A DNA stretch of 26,164 nucleotides from Scleroderma bovista (Eukaryota; Basidiomycota; Agaricomycetes; Boletales; Sclerodermataceae). Below are positions 1 through 9,934 of the stretch, piece after piece. The notes below the pieces were generated by a model. That model saw nothing but the letters and a program-made list of their open reading frames with translations, was not told the origin of the DNA and did no database searches. The DNA lies in NCBI GenBank assembly GCA_037178675.1, contig JAYMGJ010000614.1, forward strand, positions 1-26,164. Reading direction: 5' to 3'. Numbering within the stretch: the first letter of the stretch is position 1; every line of letters starts with the position of its first letter. The position numbers and the translations under genes were made by a program.

Positions 1-827
1 CACAATCTTTGCTGCCGTTCGGAGGTGCGAAAAGTGAATAAGAAGTTGCATCGAAAACGAACGCGAGAGAGCTGTTGAAATGTTGTTGTGCTAGACGGTC
101 ACGAACAGGTCGCACAGTATGACACCATGGATGAGCTCCGTCAGCAAAGCGTGGCAAATGATGCGAAGACGATTTGAATGGTTGCATGACGCGGTGGACG
201 CCATCCGGCGACCAACGCAACTTATGTTTTAGATGTGGTGCCTGTTCGATAAATGACGTTAGATCAGTGCAGTGCCTCAGAGTTGCACAGCGCATGCGGA
301 GATACCGTTCACTGGCTTACGTGGAAAGGTACATTCTTGCGACTGAAGGGAGCACCACGCAGGTACCGGAGCTATGTAATTGAACACGATATAGTTAGAT
401 CATTTTAAAGATAAATGTCAGCAAGTGCAGGGTGTTAATATGGAGAATGGTAGGGGGTGAGTCGGGAGTGAGGGAGCACAGAAATAAGACTGTACATGTG
501 TTAGGACAAGCTAGTACGAGGTAGAGAGCTCCAAGTTGGCCTCCCAGTTACTTGGTCGTCACAAAATGTGACAGAAAGTAACGTATTCTCATACCCTACA
601 ATTTTTGAAGTTCGCTCTGAGTGGAGCACCAAGCTTGAATTCACTTCAAGAATGCATTTATCATGAATAGAGAATGATTATTACTAGAGAAGTAGTTTGC
701 TCTTCAGACATTGGCCAATTATATGGGAGGTCAAGTATCTGGTAAGCGATAGTAGTGAGACGATGAGTACGCCGGTGAATGCAGGACATGTGCGTGTGCG
801 ATAAACAATCCCAGTACTGAGTACGCC
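1..827. other. Flank without a supportable gene
   Basis: This stretch lies beyond the stop codon of the minus-strand DUF2235 gene and must hold its 3' UTR. Only short reading frames occur. None shows a recognisable motif, and I could not join any into a longer spliced frame. A short minus-strand frame begins with an ATG near base 200 but stops after about 38 codons. Confidence 0.5.
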
Positions 828-2727
828 TTAGTCGACCCATATGAACTTCATAGTGGACCAATTGAGGTTTGCCCTGGGACGATATTTTGGGTTTGTCTTC
901 ATCCGGGTTTCTACCGACCTGTGCAACTTCACAATCTTATCCTGTTTTGGCACAGGACGTCCTTGGCCCATGTTCACCCTAATGTGCAGTTAAAGGAAAG
1001 GAGAAACCACCGGCGTAAGTACGAGCAAGCGGGAAAGCACTATTGAAACACGAGGATTCGTGACGCACCTGACTGTCGTGTCCCACTTGTCATCATCTTT
1101 CTGATATTGCTGGTGTTGCGGCAAGACTTCAAGTATCCACCAGAACGGTCTGAGCTGGAGCTGATCGTACATATTGCTAAGGGCGTCGGACAGGTCCTCG
1201 TGCTCTTCGCTTACGAAGGGGTGCTTTGGATCTGCCTCTCGCTTATTGCCGGATATGGCTTGTGGACGGGGAATGAGTTTGGGGTACAATGATGCAGGGT
1301 CTATGCCCATCTGTTTCAACTTCACACTGCGAAATTGAATGCCTGTCTTGGTAGCAAAACATTCCCTGATCATCCATCGAAGGGGAATACGTGCTAGACA
1401 GAATCGTTCGTCGTTCTTGACATAGCCACCACCAACGTCTGCAACCCAGTGTAGGAAACTATCAGAACATAATAAATCATTGTGGAGGTTGATACTTACC
1501 ACCGTGGCATCCCGAAAACCACACTTCCTCAACGTCGGTCTGGGAAAGTTCGGCTTGATCATCTTCGTGGAAGCCAAACTGGTTGTCTTCCTCGGTTGAC
1601 CGATTGTAATAATTCGGCATGAAGCGTCTACATGGTTGGATGAAAAGTCTAATCAGATATATTATGAATTGAAGAAATGAACCCGATCTTACACGCGTCG
1701 TTCATCAAGCGCAAGTGCGTGCCTGAAGTAGCGAATGTGATTATTCGTTTTCGTGAACGGCAACGTGCGAGGAATGATCCCGACAGAGTTCACCGTGTCC
1801 CTGTACCCAGTACCCAGTGAGTAATCCAATGAAACTCATGAGTGTGTTCGCTTCTTCACGAAACTCACCATACGCCGACAAATTCGACGCCGACATTGAT
1901 CGAAAATGCCTTTTTGAACTCGTCACTCTGGTCCCAGCCTTCTTTATCCTCTTGGGAATACATTTTGTACGCGAACGGAACTTGCTGGTGGTTCCATTGA
2001 GGTAGGAGGCCTACTTTGTGGAGCCTGATGTGTGATAATAAGTAAACGCCGTTGAGCCAGTCCATTCGAGACCTTACATGCCAGCCAGAGCACGTGCTGT
2101 ATAGGCCCCTCTCGAAAATCCAAAGAGACAGATCTTGTCACCTGCCTTGTCTGCAATTCAACACACAACAGGTGAGCATCCAGATTGGGGGGGATGTGTA
2201 GAAGATGCATACAATTTTGCATTAAAAACTCATAGCCACCTACATTCCCAAGAACGCGTGTTCAATAGCGCTGATGGTGGGACAGGAGACAGCGTACCCA
2301 TAACATGAGCGTCGAGGTGGTTCCCCACCATCATATCGACGGTCTTGGTTACCTTGGACCAAAAGGGACTAACTATTTGAGGGATTGTATAAGTCCCTAT
2401 CCCAGACTTATTGCGTCGACTGTTAGTAATGGTAGCCAAGGTGGGGAATAGTAGACTCGCGCACCTGGTAATATACCATTTGGTGTGCGGGGTCGTCCTT
2501 TTTTAGTGCAGAGAAGAACTTGACGATATTCGAGTTCTACCATTGGTGGAATTGACTCGACAGTGCTTTCAGTAGTGACGTCTACTTACACTCGCATCGA
2601 ATTGGTCACCCGTCCCATCGAAGCACAGAACAAGAGTACGACATTGGTCAGAAGGAGGGGGGATCACAGCGTCAACGGGTTCTGACATCGCACCAACTGA
2701 TGTAGAGGAGATGGAGTTGTTTGACAT
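828..2727 (-). CDS. DUF2235 alpha/beta-hydrolase (Tle1-like phospholipase fold), intact
   Basis: Ten exons: 2727-2590, 2536-2465, 2406-2298, 2239-2213, 2150-2078, 2024-1869, 1800-1693, 1627-1500, 1438-1069, 978-828. They sum to 1,332 nt, giving 443 aa with no stop. Family hallmarks appear in order: FDGTGD near residues 36-41; SGIGTYTIPQ; the nucleophile elbow GFSRGA with Ser128; FVGVWDTVNSVG; FRHALALDERR; HGDVGGG with Asp271; RIPLRWM; and a C-terminal KLHRSVETRM with His413. Ser, Asp and His of the expected triad are therefore all present. Start ATG 2727 has A at -3, and a TATA box lies about 80 bp upstream. DUF2235 proteins are serine hydrolases related to bacterial T6SS Tle1 phospholipases and are expanded in mushrooms, where their substrates are mostly unknown. 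There is no signal peptide, so a cytosolic role is likely. I see no sign of decay. Confidence 0.93.
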
Positions 2728-2803
2728 AGTGAACAGAGAGGGGGCTAACAAAAATTTGCGCCCTTGCAAGAGAAGGAACAGGCCCTTGGGTGGGGGGCTT
2801 CTC

Positions 2804-2810
2804 TTATAAA
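2804..2810 (-). promoter_or_regulatory. TATA box of the DUF2235 gene
   Basis: Reads TTTATAA on the minus strand, about 80 bp before the chosen ATG. Its position agrees with transcription starting just upstream of the first exon. Assignment is by spacing only. Confidence 0.5.
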
Positions 2811-3479
2811 GTCGAAGTGGCAGCATTGGATTGTGATGGTGAAGCGCCCACCTTGCCATTCGGAAGTCAAAGGGATCCGATTCCGGTACAGCACATCATC
2901 GCGCGATACATGTTAAATGCCACTCGCCAAGTGCACCGGACAATTACGATTTCCCGGTCCGCCAGACTCGACGTAAGTGAAGGGGACCTTGCCAGGACTG
3001 GCCTGGTTCTTGGATATGCAGCATGACCTGGATCTCTGAATGTTTGAATTGGTCGACTGGCACGAATTTGCTGTGTGCGCAGAGCTGATATCTTGAACAA
3101 TCGGTATCAACGAAGCGTAGAGAACCCGCTGCCAAGGAGGCCATGTGTCCGCGAGCGACAAGTCGGATATGCACAGCTCGTCGGCGCCTTCGAGATGTCG
3201 CCCAAGGTGCATTTTGCTTGCTCGGTCGAGCCTGCCTCAAGTTGGCACCACATCGTGGTGTGTGCACTGTGAATGAGTGTGGCCTTGCAGCTACCTGCAG
3301 TCACTCGGATCCCATTTGGAGAAGCAGCGGAAAGAGCAAAAATCACCTGTGCTTCAACTGTGTTTCGTTGGGTATTGGTCTAGTCAGCGGGCATCGCGGC
3401 CGTGCGATACTACAGTTCATTCGAAGAATTACAAATTATACTACATTCTCTGGAGCGCTCTATGTATTATCGGTCTGTT
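2811..3479. other. Spacer between the DUF2235 and glutathione synthetase genes
   Basis: The spacer holds the promoter side of DUF2235 and the 3' UTR of the glutathione synthetase gene, both on the minus strand. Several overlapping frames of 65-190 codons are open on both strands, but none carries a motif I know and they contradict one another, so I call no gene here. Confidence 0.5.
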
Positions 3480-5330
3480 TTACCCCTCAACGAGAACTAT
3501 CGAATCCAATACCGAGCCTCCAGTACCAATGCCTCCTTCATTACTCTCCACACTCTTCGTTCGCACTACCCATCCTGCATCCCCGCACTCACGAACGCCC
3601 ATCTCGGGCGAGAATAATGCCCAGCCATAGATACCTAGCTCTGAAACGACCTCCGAACGCACCGCTTTACTGCCTTCGGCACCGACGTTTGACCCAGCCC
3701 CATTATTGTCTGTTTTAGCGCGGATGAGATAAGACCCGACGCCGCGCGGAGGGACGATCAATTCCATCGCAATCCAGGCCTGTCTCTCATGAGCAGGTAG
3801 AACGTCCAACAGGGGAAGAATGTCAAGTTTGAACACGTTGTTACCCCACCCTCGCGTGGGGGCTTGAGCACAAGGGAGGGGGCTAGAGCGCGGGCATGTG
3901 TCGTCCCTTGCGGTTCATCCGTGCTTGGGCATGTAGCATGCTCGGGCAGGGACAAAGGCACATCCTGGTCGTCGAGCGACCACATCGGCATCCATGTCTT
4001 GCGCAGTTCCTCAATGTCAGACACGTCCGTATCACACATGATCCGTTCAACAATACCCGGACGGCTGAGAATCTGTTGTACTTTCTTTCCACCTGCGAGT
4101 TGCAGCGGGATTGTTGGACATTTGATCGCGCGGCTTCGGTCGAGAGTGAATCGAGTAGAGTAGTGCGTAGAAGTAGGGAAAGCTGATGGTGTATATCCTG
4201 CGCGGAAGTAAACAACGGAGACCTCGATCATCAACTGGGAAGAGAGTAGTGAGGCGCTGGGAGAGTTGGTTAGTCGGAGGACGCGAGTTCCAGGGTCAAG
4301 CTTTGGTTCCCTAAGCGTCTGACGGACTACAAGAATAGAGTGTCTAGCCAGTGCAACATCGAGTTTGATGTTCGTGTAAGATATCGTTGACGATATTGAC
4401 TCCAGTATGGGACTTACTGCTCCAGAAGCTCGTACTCTAACCATCGTTGGTCGAAGACGTTGCATTCATTTTCCTGTACAACAAACAGGATACGTGCACT
4501 GCGTTGATGTCTGTAAGAAATGTTGACTGGAGAATGAGGTACCTATGTATATTACCTAGGGACACCGTATGCATTATGTGCTTCAACAAGTCCTTCGGCC
4601 AGTCGCGCAGTAGTTTTGTTGGGGGGATAGTTTTCGGGTTGGAGGTAAGGTGAGACGGCATAGTAACCAGTAAAAGCATGGAGGTATCTAAATCACGCTA
4701 TGAGTGAGTAGCAAAACCTTGGGCTGGTACGCAGTAACCTGCCTATGCATAACAGATACCCTCTCGGACAGCCCGCCACCACCACAGGACTCCGTGTTGA
4801 TTTCTATCTGTTTGAGGGAGACCTTTCCATTTTCTTCACCAGTATGTAGCATGTAGTCTGACCTAACGAGGCCAAGATGGAGGGGCTGCGACCTTGCTCC
4901 ATCAGTGATAAATGTCAAAGCATGGAGTGCAAGAAAAGAGTACCTGGACGATCCCTTCGTCTCGGATATCTTTCCATCCTCTCCAAAGCCTCCCAACGAA
5001 TTCGTCTATCTTTCCGACGCCATTCACTGCGCCCATCACTTCGTCCAGGAAGTTATCATCCATCGCAATGCGCGCGTACAGAACATTATATAATGACTGA
5101 AGCCGCTGTGCACATTCGAAAAGCGAGCGAGGGATGGGCGTGGGCAGAATGGATATAGGAGCATGAATGGCGGAGGATGGCGAGCATGGCAAGCTAGTGC
5201 TTGGTGGGAGGAATAGCAGCCCATGGGATAACGCATATGTAGTTGCATGTCGTGTGAGCAATTCTAGCTGTTCGTTGGTCAGTGTTGGTGGCCATTCAAG
5301 CTGAGAAAAGTCGACAGGAGTGAACACCAT
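3480..5330 (-). pseudogene. Eukaryotic-type glutathione synthetase with a -1 frameshift in the glycine-rich loop
   Basis: Five exons: 5330-4944, 4885-4731, 4687-4556, 4510-4418, 4343-3480. They total 1,631 nt, one base short of a frame of about 543 aa. The enzyme joins gamma-glutamylcysteine and glycine using ATP in the cytosol. Landmarks in order: HATTYALSHGLL, LHLGLVRSDYML, EINT, FVVQENECNVFDQRWLEYEL, VSVVYFRAGYTP, RSRAIKCPTIPLQLAGGKK, LKPPREGG, then in the next frame NNVFKLDILP, MELIVPPRGVGSYLIRA, VSELGIYGWALF and SNEGGIGTGGSVLDS. The shift falls in a G run at 3844-3847, inside the family REGGGNN loop. Two further oddities are LKPP where the family has LKPQ, and NTESCGGGGLS where it has NTISxSFGGL. 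Start ATG 5330 has a good context (gcaATGG). A 5' exon from an ATG near 5448 is possible but unneeded. Identity is certain; whether the gene is dead, mis-assembled or rescued by a cryptic splice is open. Confidence 0.88.
3843..3848 (-). other. Frameshift site in glutathione synthetase
   Basis: Upstream the frame reads LKPPREGG and downstream, one frame over, NNVFKLDILP. Adding one G to the four-base run restores the family order REGGGNN. A homopolymer is a common place for sequencing error. Confidence 0.85.
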
Positions 5331-5594
5331 TGCAAGTGATGCCGATGAAATGTAAATGGTAGCCAACCACTTACAGCTTAATAGGAAAATAGAAAGCCTA
5401 GATCACCAGAAAAAAATCGAATACCGACATACAAGGAAGGGGCAGGCATCGTCTGTCCTTGACGCGCTCATCGCATGCCAGTTACAGGCCCAGTGTTGAT
5501 AAGAGGTACCTCCCTAAGGGCACGTTTAACGCGCGCGGATAAAGGACCTGGGATGATTCATTGTTTGGTCAACTATTCACCGTCTTGCAGGGTC

Positions 5595-5797
5595 TCAGAG
5601 AATGATGGAGCCGAAGATGGTGATGGCGGCCCTGACAAAGGGGAAAAGAAATGACTGTAACGTAACAATGTTTAGTAGCTGCGTGAAGTAGCGTCTGAGT
5701 TGCTCTTGCAATCCCACCTCCACTTATTTCCTGCCTGTGGCGTGTAATTTTCCAGAGTTACAGTAGGGGTATAATTTGCCCGCGACGACTTCGCCAT
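5595..5797 (-). CDS. Possible tiny membrane protein (31 aa), two exons
   Basis: An ATG in near-ideal context (ACCATGG) opens a frame at 5797. With exons 5797-5762 and 5654-5595 joined by a GTAACT...TTACAG intron that contains a CTACTAAAC branch site, the product is 31 aa and ends in a hydrophobic tail containing PFVRAAITIFGSIIL. Tail-anchored or inner-membrane micro-subunits look like this, but I do not recognise a family. The unspliced frame would instead run about 42 codons, to a stop near 5672. The gene would sit divergently spaced upstream of glutathione synthetase on the same strand. Confidence 0.25.
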
Positions 5798-6155
5798 GGT
5801 ACGTCTGCTTCTTGGAATTCCGCTATGACAAGAGAGCACAAGAGATGATCTCGTGGATTCCAGCATCTGGTACCTGGGCAGTGGGCAAGGAAGAATACCG
5901 TTTCAGTGGTAAGTACATGTATCGACGCTGGGAAAGTCGCTGTAATTGATAACTTGCAGGGCTGCCTCGATATTCTGTGGCGCTTCTCACCACTGCGTAT
6001 ATCTCAGAAGCGCCATATTTCAGTCAAAAGAAGCAGCGTAGCCCTGAAGGCTCATTTAAGTTAGAATGGCACCAAGCTGCGGGCGTAGTCACCATTTGAA
6101 CAGCCGTGCTCTGCGCTTCAGCCGCATCCGCAGTAGTTGTGGACCAACTACTACA
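5798..6155. other. Intergenic region upstream of the P450
   Basis: Contains the head-to-head promoter space between the minus-strand micro-ORF and the plus-strand P450. I see no supported gene. Confidence 0.4.
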
Positions 6156-6160
6156 TATAA
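6156..6160 (+). promoter_or_regulatory. TATA box of the first P450
   Basis: TATAA in the context acatataagata, about 40 bp before ATG 6199. Assignment rests on spacing. Confidence 0.5.
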
Positions 6161-6198
6161 GATACTTTCTGTTCAACAACACGACGGACACAATCACA

Positions 6199-8355
6199 AT
6201 GCCCACCTGTGCTAACTTGTTAGTCACTTCTGGCTGTATTAGTTTCTTCGATGTCGCTGCTGCCATCGTTGCCATCGCTGCTCTGCGTATTGCCATCCAC
6301 ACAATTCGGAGGAATCTCCACACAACTTGCCTTCGAGGTCCACCACGAAAGAATTTTTTATTTGGCTACTCCATGATGATAGCCTTCGGATCAAGTGATA
6401 CTGGGTCCATATACGAAGAATGGGCGAAGGAGTATGGTCCCGTCTATGCAGTTCCTACTATGTTCGGAGGGAAGAAGATCATGCTATGTGACACCAAGGC
6501 CATTGCACATTACTGCGCTAGGGAATCGCAGACATATGTACATCCCAATTGGGCCAGACGGATGACCCTGCGCATTGTATGATAATTTACAGTTACTCTT
6601 CCATTTATCTCATAATACGATATCCAGTTCGGAAAGGGAATACTGTGGGCAGAAGGCGAAGGCCACAAGAGGTATCTCTAAATGTATTCTCCAGCTGTGA
6701 TACCATTTATCAGTCTTGTCCAGACAACGCAAGTCCCTGACGCCCGCATTCAGTCGTGTTGCCATCCGCAGTTTAATTCCTATTTTCTATAATTCTGCTC
6801 ATAAGGTAAACTACCAGCCTATCATCATTGCTTTTGGAACCTAAGTGCGCGGCGTTCCAGACAAAGTCCACGTGGGAGTCCATAATCGATGCAAGCGATG
6901 ATGACAGTGCTATCATCGAAGTTCAAAATTGGTATGTGTGAAACGCCTTAACAGTTCCCTCATAGGAGTTGATATGTTTCCTGGACAAGGATGAACCATA
7001 TCTCGTGAGCTAATCTTTATTTCAGTTGTTTAGCCTTGTCTCAGTTAGTTGTAGGCTCGATACTATCGGACTTGCAGGATTCTCTCATGATTTTTGATCT
7101 CTTGATGGTAAACCAGCTGCTGTCACCAAGCTATTTGACACATTTGGGGAGTCCCCTGGCGCATCCCCCGTCTCTATTGTCCAGTTCCTCCTCGCACAAG
7201 TGTTCCCTATAGTGCCAATACCTGGGAACGAGCTGCTGAAGGAGATGCAGGAAATATTGGGAGACATTTCCAAGAGCCTTCTTGAGAGAACGAGAAAAGA
7301 GAAAGCGGGCGGAGTTCTGAATGGACAAGACGACAAGTCGATCATGGGAGTTCTGCGTAAGTCCGTTCACTTTGGTTATGTGCATCTTACCCACCTGCCA
7401 TACCCAGTCAAGGCCACGGATGTAGTTGATTCTGAGCTCCATTTGACAGCGGAAGAAACCATATCTCAGGCAAGTCCACATCCGTTTTCATGAGAATTTA
7501 CCAAACTACCTTCCCCTTCCTTTAACAGATGAAGACATTTATTTTCGCTGGCTATGAAACAACATCCAGTAAGTTCTCTTCAAGGCCAACATATTTTTGG
7601 CGTGACAGTCATGCAGTTAGTCTCACTTGGGCACTAATTGAACTCGCACAAAATTCCAATGTTCAATCCAAGTTACGGCAGGAGCTCGTAGCTCTTGGCG
7701 GTGATCCAACGTACAACCAGTTGACTAATGGCCTCCCTTACCTGGATGCTGTGGTTCATGAGACATTACGTTTTCATCCTCCCGTTACAGATTCTATTCA
7801 TGTGGTGCGTTGTGCTTCGAAGTACTTGAAACTCAGATATCATCGTATTTGCTGCAGGCAGCGGAAGACGACGTTATCCCCCTCTCGCAACCTATGCACA
7901 CTAGGTCTGGTGGTGTAGTTGACAGTATCGCGGTAGCGCGTGGAACTCAGGTTGAAGTAAGCTTTGCCTGTATCAACCGATCTGTAGCAATTTGGGGTCA
8001 GAACGCAAAGATGTTTTGGCCAGAACGATGGCTGGACGAAGATGGAATCCCAGAAGCGGCTCGGAACGTGCAGGGATATCGGCATCTAATGACGTTTGGG
8101 GATGGGCCGAGGGCATGCCTTGGGAAAGGATTTGCAATGACAGAATTCAAAGTAAGGTCCAAGATTGCTTCTGTGCACTGATGACACGACTTTATATAGG
8201 CGGTTTTGTCAGTTTTAGTGAAGAACTTCATATTTGAGATGAGGGATGGACCTGATACACAAGTGGAAATGAATAGAGGAATGTTTCCACGTCCTAAAGT
8301 GGTGGGAGAAATGGGAAATGGGGTGCCGTTGCGCGTAAGCAGATACGATGGATGA
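6199..8355 (+). pseudogene. Cytochrome P450, full length but with an in-frame TGA at codon 211
   Basis: Eleven exons: 6199-6576, 6628-6671, 6724-6805, 6861-6931, 6990-7004, 7055-7356, 7408-7469, 7529-7568, 7617-7804, 7858-8151, 8200-8355. They total 1,632 nt (543 aa). It is a microsomal haem monooxygenase: an N-terminal hydrophobic anchor (FFDVAAAIVAIAAL), a GPPR hinge, the I-helix AGYETT at 325-330, the K-helix ETLR at 380-383, PERW, and the haem loop FGDGPRACLG with Cys481. The only defect is TGA at 7095-7097 inside GFSHDF*SLDGK, where the family normally has Gly, so a single GGA-to-TGA change explains it. Exon 5 is only 15 bp, and the intron after 7469 is GC-AG (CAG|GCAAGT). It resembles the large mushroom-specific P450 clans; I do not assign a CYP number. 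All other conserved residues are kept, so the stop is young, polymorphic or an error. Confidence 0.9.
7095..7097 (+). other. Premature TGA in the P450
   Basis: Lies in frame between exon borders that are well supported by canonical sites on both sides (acceptor before 7055, donor at 7357). The surrounding residues align with the second P450 copy (FSHYFDAVDRKPAS), so the stop is not in an intron. Confidence 0.85.
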
Positions 8356-8610
8356 TCTACGACTTAGGCATGGTGAGTTGGCCAGTTTTACGCTGTGTTC
8401 CGATTTATGCGCACCTTGATTCCATCTTCTGAGACCATATGCGCACATCTTCCCTTGTCATGGATAAGCAGATCCAGTTCATTTTGTGCAACTGCTCCTG
8501 TAATGATCAGCCTTCTTTAGAACATTTTTCAAGCACTTGCTCAGGGTACACATCTTGCAAGGCGAAGCGATATTGACCTGAGTTGTTATGTTCATATATA
8601 TACGCCGCCG
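8356..8610. other. Spacer between the convergent P450 copies
   Basis: Begins right after the stop of the first P450. I looked here for the missing haem-binding end of the second, minus-strand P450 and did not find it. Confidence 0.5.
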
Positions 8611-9934
8611 TCATTCCCTTTGTCTACGGGGTCTTTGCAGCTGGTACCATGAGATTTTGATCAGTCTGCAGCCCGCTGTGAACGGTGTTGCCTGAAACAG
8701 AAATGCGATGGATTTTGAGTCACCAGAAAACTGAAAGGGGTGGATCAAGGGTGGATGAAAACGGAAGGTCTCGTGAACTACAGCACCCAGGGAAGATAGA
8801 CTATTGGTCATCTGGTCATACGTTGGATCGATGCCAAAGGTTACGAGTGTTTGTCGTGGCTTGCAATACTGGGGTTTCGTGCAAGGTCAAGTAGCGCTCA
8901 AGTGAGTGTTACTACACGATGGTCAAAGGAAATGTCGCTCTGTATGTCCTGCAACTCTTGCATCAACTTGTCCATGGCAGATATTCAAGTATAGGGGACA
9001 CTTCTGCGAAGAAGATACGGGCAGCACATACCGCAGGTCGTTTGGGTGACGTTTCGAAGGTGTTGAATATTTTGATCATAGAAGCTGGTTTTCTATCGAC
9101 AGCATCAAAATAATGAGAGAACGCGGCAAGTCCGAAGGAATTCAACCTCGAAAACTGCTTTTTTGGGGGACAATGATCCTCCACTGTTAGTCTGTCTTTG
9201 GGATTTTGAACCTCGATGATTACACTGTCATCACAGCTCGCATCGATAAGGGGGCCCCATGCAGCCTTCGTCCGAAGTACTAAGCTGTCAGGTTCGACAA
9301 TAATTGTGATATGTTGGCAATTTACCTTGTAAGTAAAATGCTAGAAAATAGGAGTTAAGTTGTGGGTGGCAGCAGGGCTGAATGCAGGCGTCAGGGACTT
9401 GCGTTGTCTGGAAATAAGTGACTGTCCACAGCGTAGGGGGTATCTAAACCTACCTCTTGCGCACTTCACCTTATACACGCAGTATTCCCCTGCTGAATTA
9501 AATAGCATGCCATGAAAAATGCAAGAATAACTGCACAGAGCAGCATACAAGGCTCCGGAAGAAGCAGAGCTCAGAATTGAGATGTACGTTTCCCTGGCAT
9601 GGTGGTGTGCGATGGCCTCGGTGCCACAGAGCATGGTCTTCTTACCTCCCAGGGTAGTAGGAACTTTGTAGACGGAACCACTCTCCCTGGCCCATTCTTC
9701 GTACATGAACCCAGGATCCCTTGATTCCTTGAGAACCTTGGAGCAGCCGAAGATCAGGGTCGTTCGAGGTGGACCTATAAGGCTAGTCGTATTGAGGTTC
9801 CTCGATACTGCGCGGATGGCGATACGGAGAGTCAAAATGGTAGCAATGACTGCAACGACATTGAGGGCAGTGAGCCAGCTAGATATGGCTAATACTTTGT
9901 CATATGCAAGTGTGGGCGCCGCCCTTTGGCCCAT
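8611..9934 (-). pseudogene. Decayed, 3'-truncated cytochrome P450
   Basis: A relative of the neighbouring P450 in opposite orientation. From ATG 9934 the first exon is well preserved: hydrophobic anchor, IGPPR, FMYEEWARESGSVYKVPTTLGGKK, EAIAHHHARE. Then come scattered homologous pieces: RQRKSLTPAFSPAA near 9360-9410; AWGPLIDASCDD...VIIEVQN near 9207-9277 (stop codons in other frames around it); GLAAFSHYFDAVDRKPAS near 9040-9140; and LTNSLSSLGAVVHETFRFHPP near 8750-8811. The I-helix (AGxETT), the PERW region and the haem-Cys loop are absent, and the exon joins no longer keep one frame. It is therefore a pseudogene that has lost its catalytic end, probably one arm of an inverted duplication of an ancestral P450. 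Confidence 0.82.

Noticed and set aside
2867..3718. Overlapping frames of 100-190 codons between the DUF2235 and synthetase genes
   Set aside because: They conflict with each other on both strands, have no recognisable motif, and partly antisense the synthetase 3' end.
5340..5448. A 5' exon of glutathione synthetase beginning with ATG near 5448
   Set aside because: It can be spliced in frame (GTATGT...TTAAG), but the ATG at 5330 has a better context and gives a normal N-terminus, so the extra exon is unnecessary.
7095..7097. Reading the P450 TGA as selenocysteine
   Set aside because: Fungi of this group lack selenocysteine insertion, and the aligned position is glycine.
6199..9934. A secondary-metabolite gene cluster around the P450s
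   Set aside because: No synthase, cyclase, transferase or transporter is present nearby, and both P450 copies are damaged.
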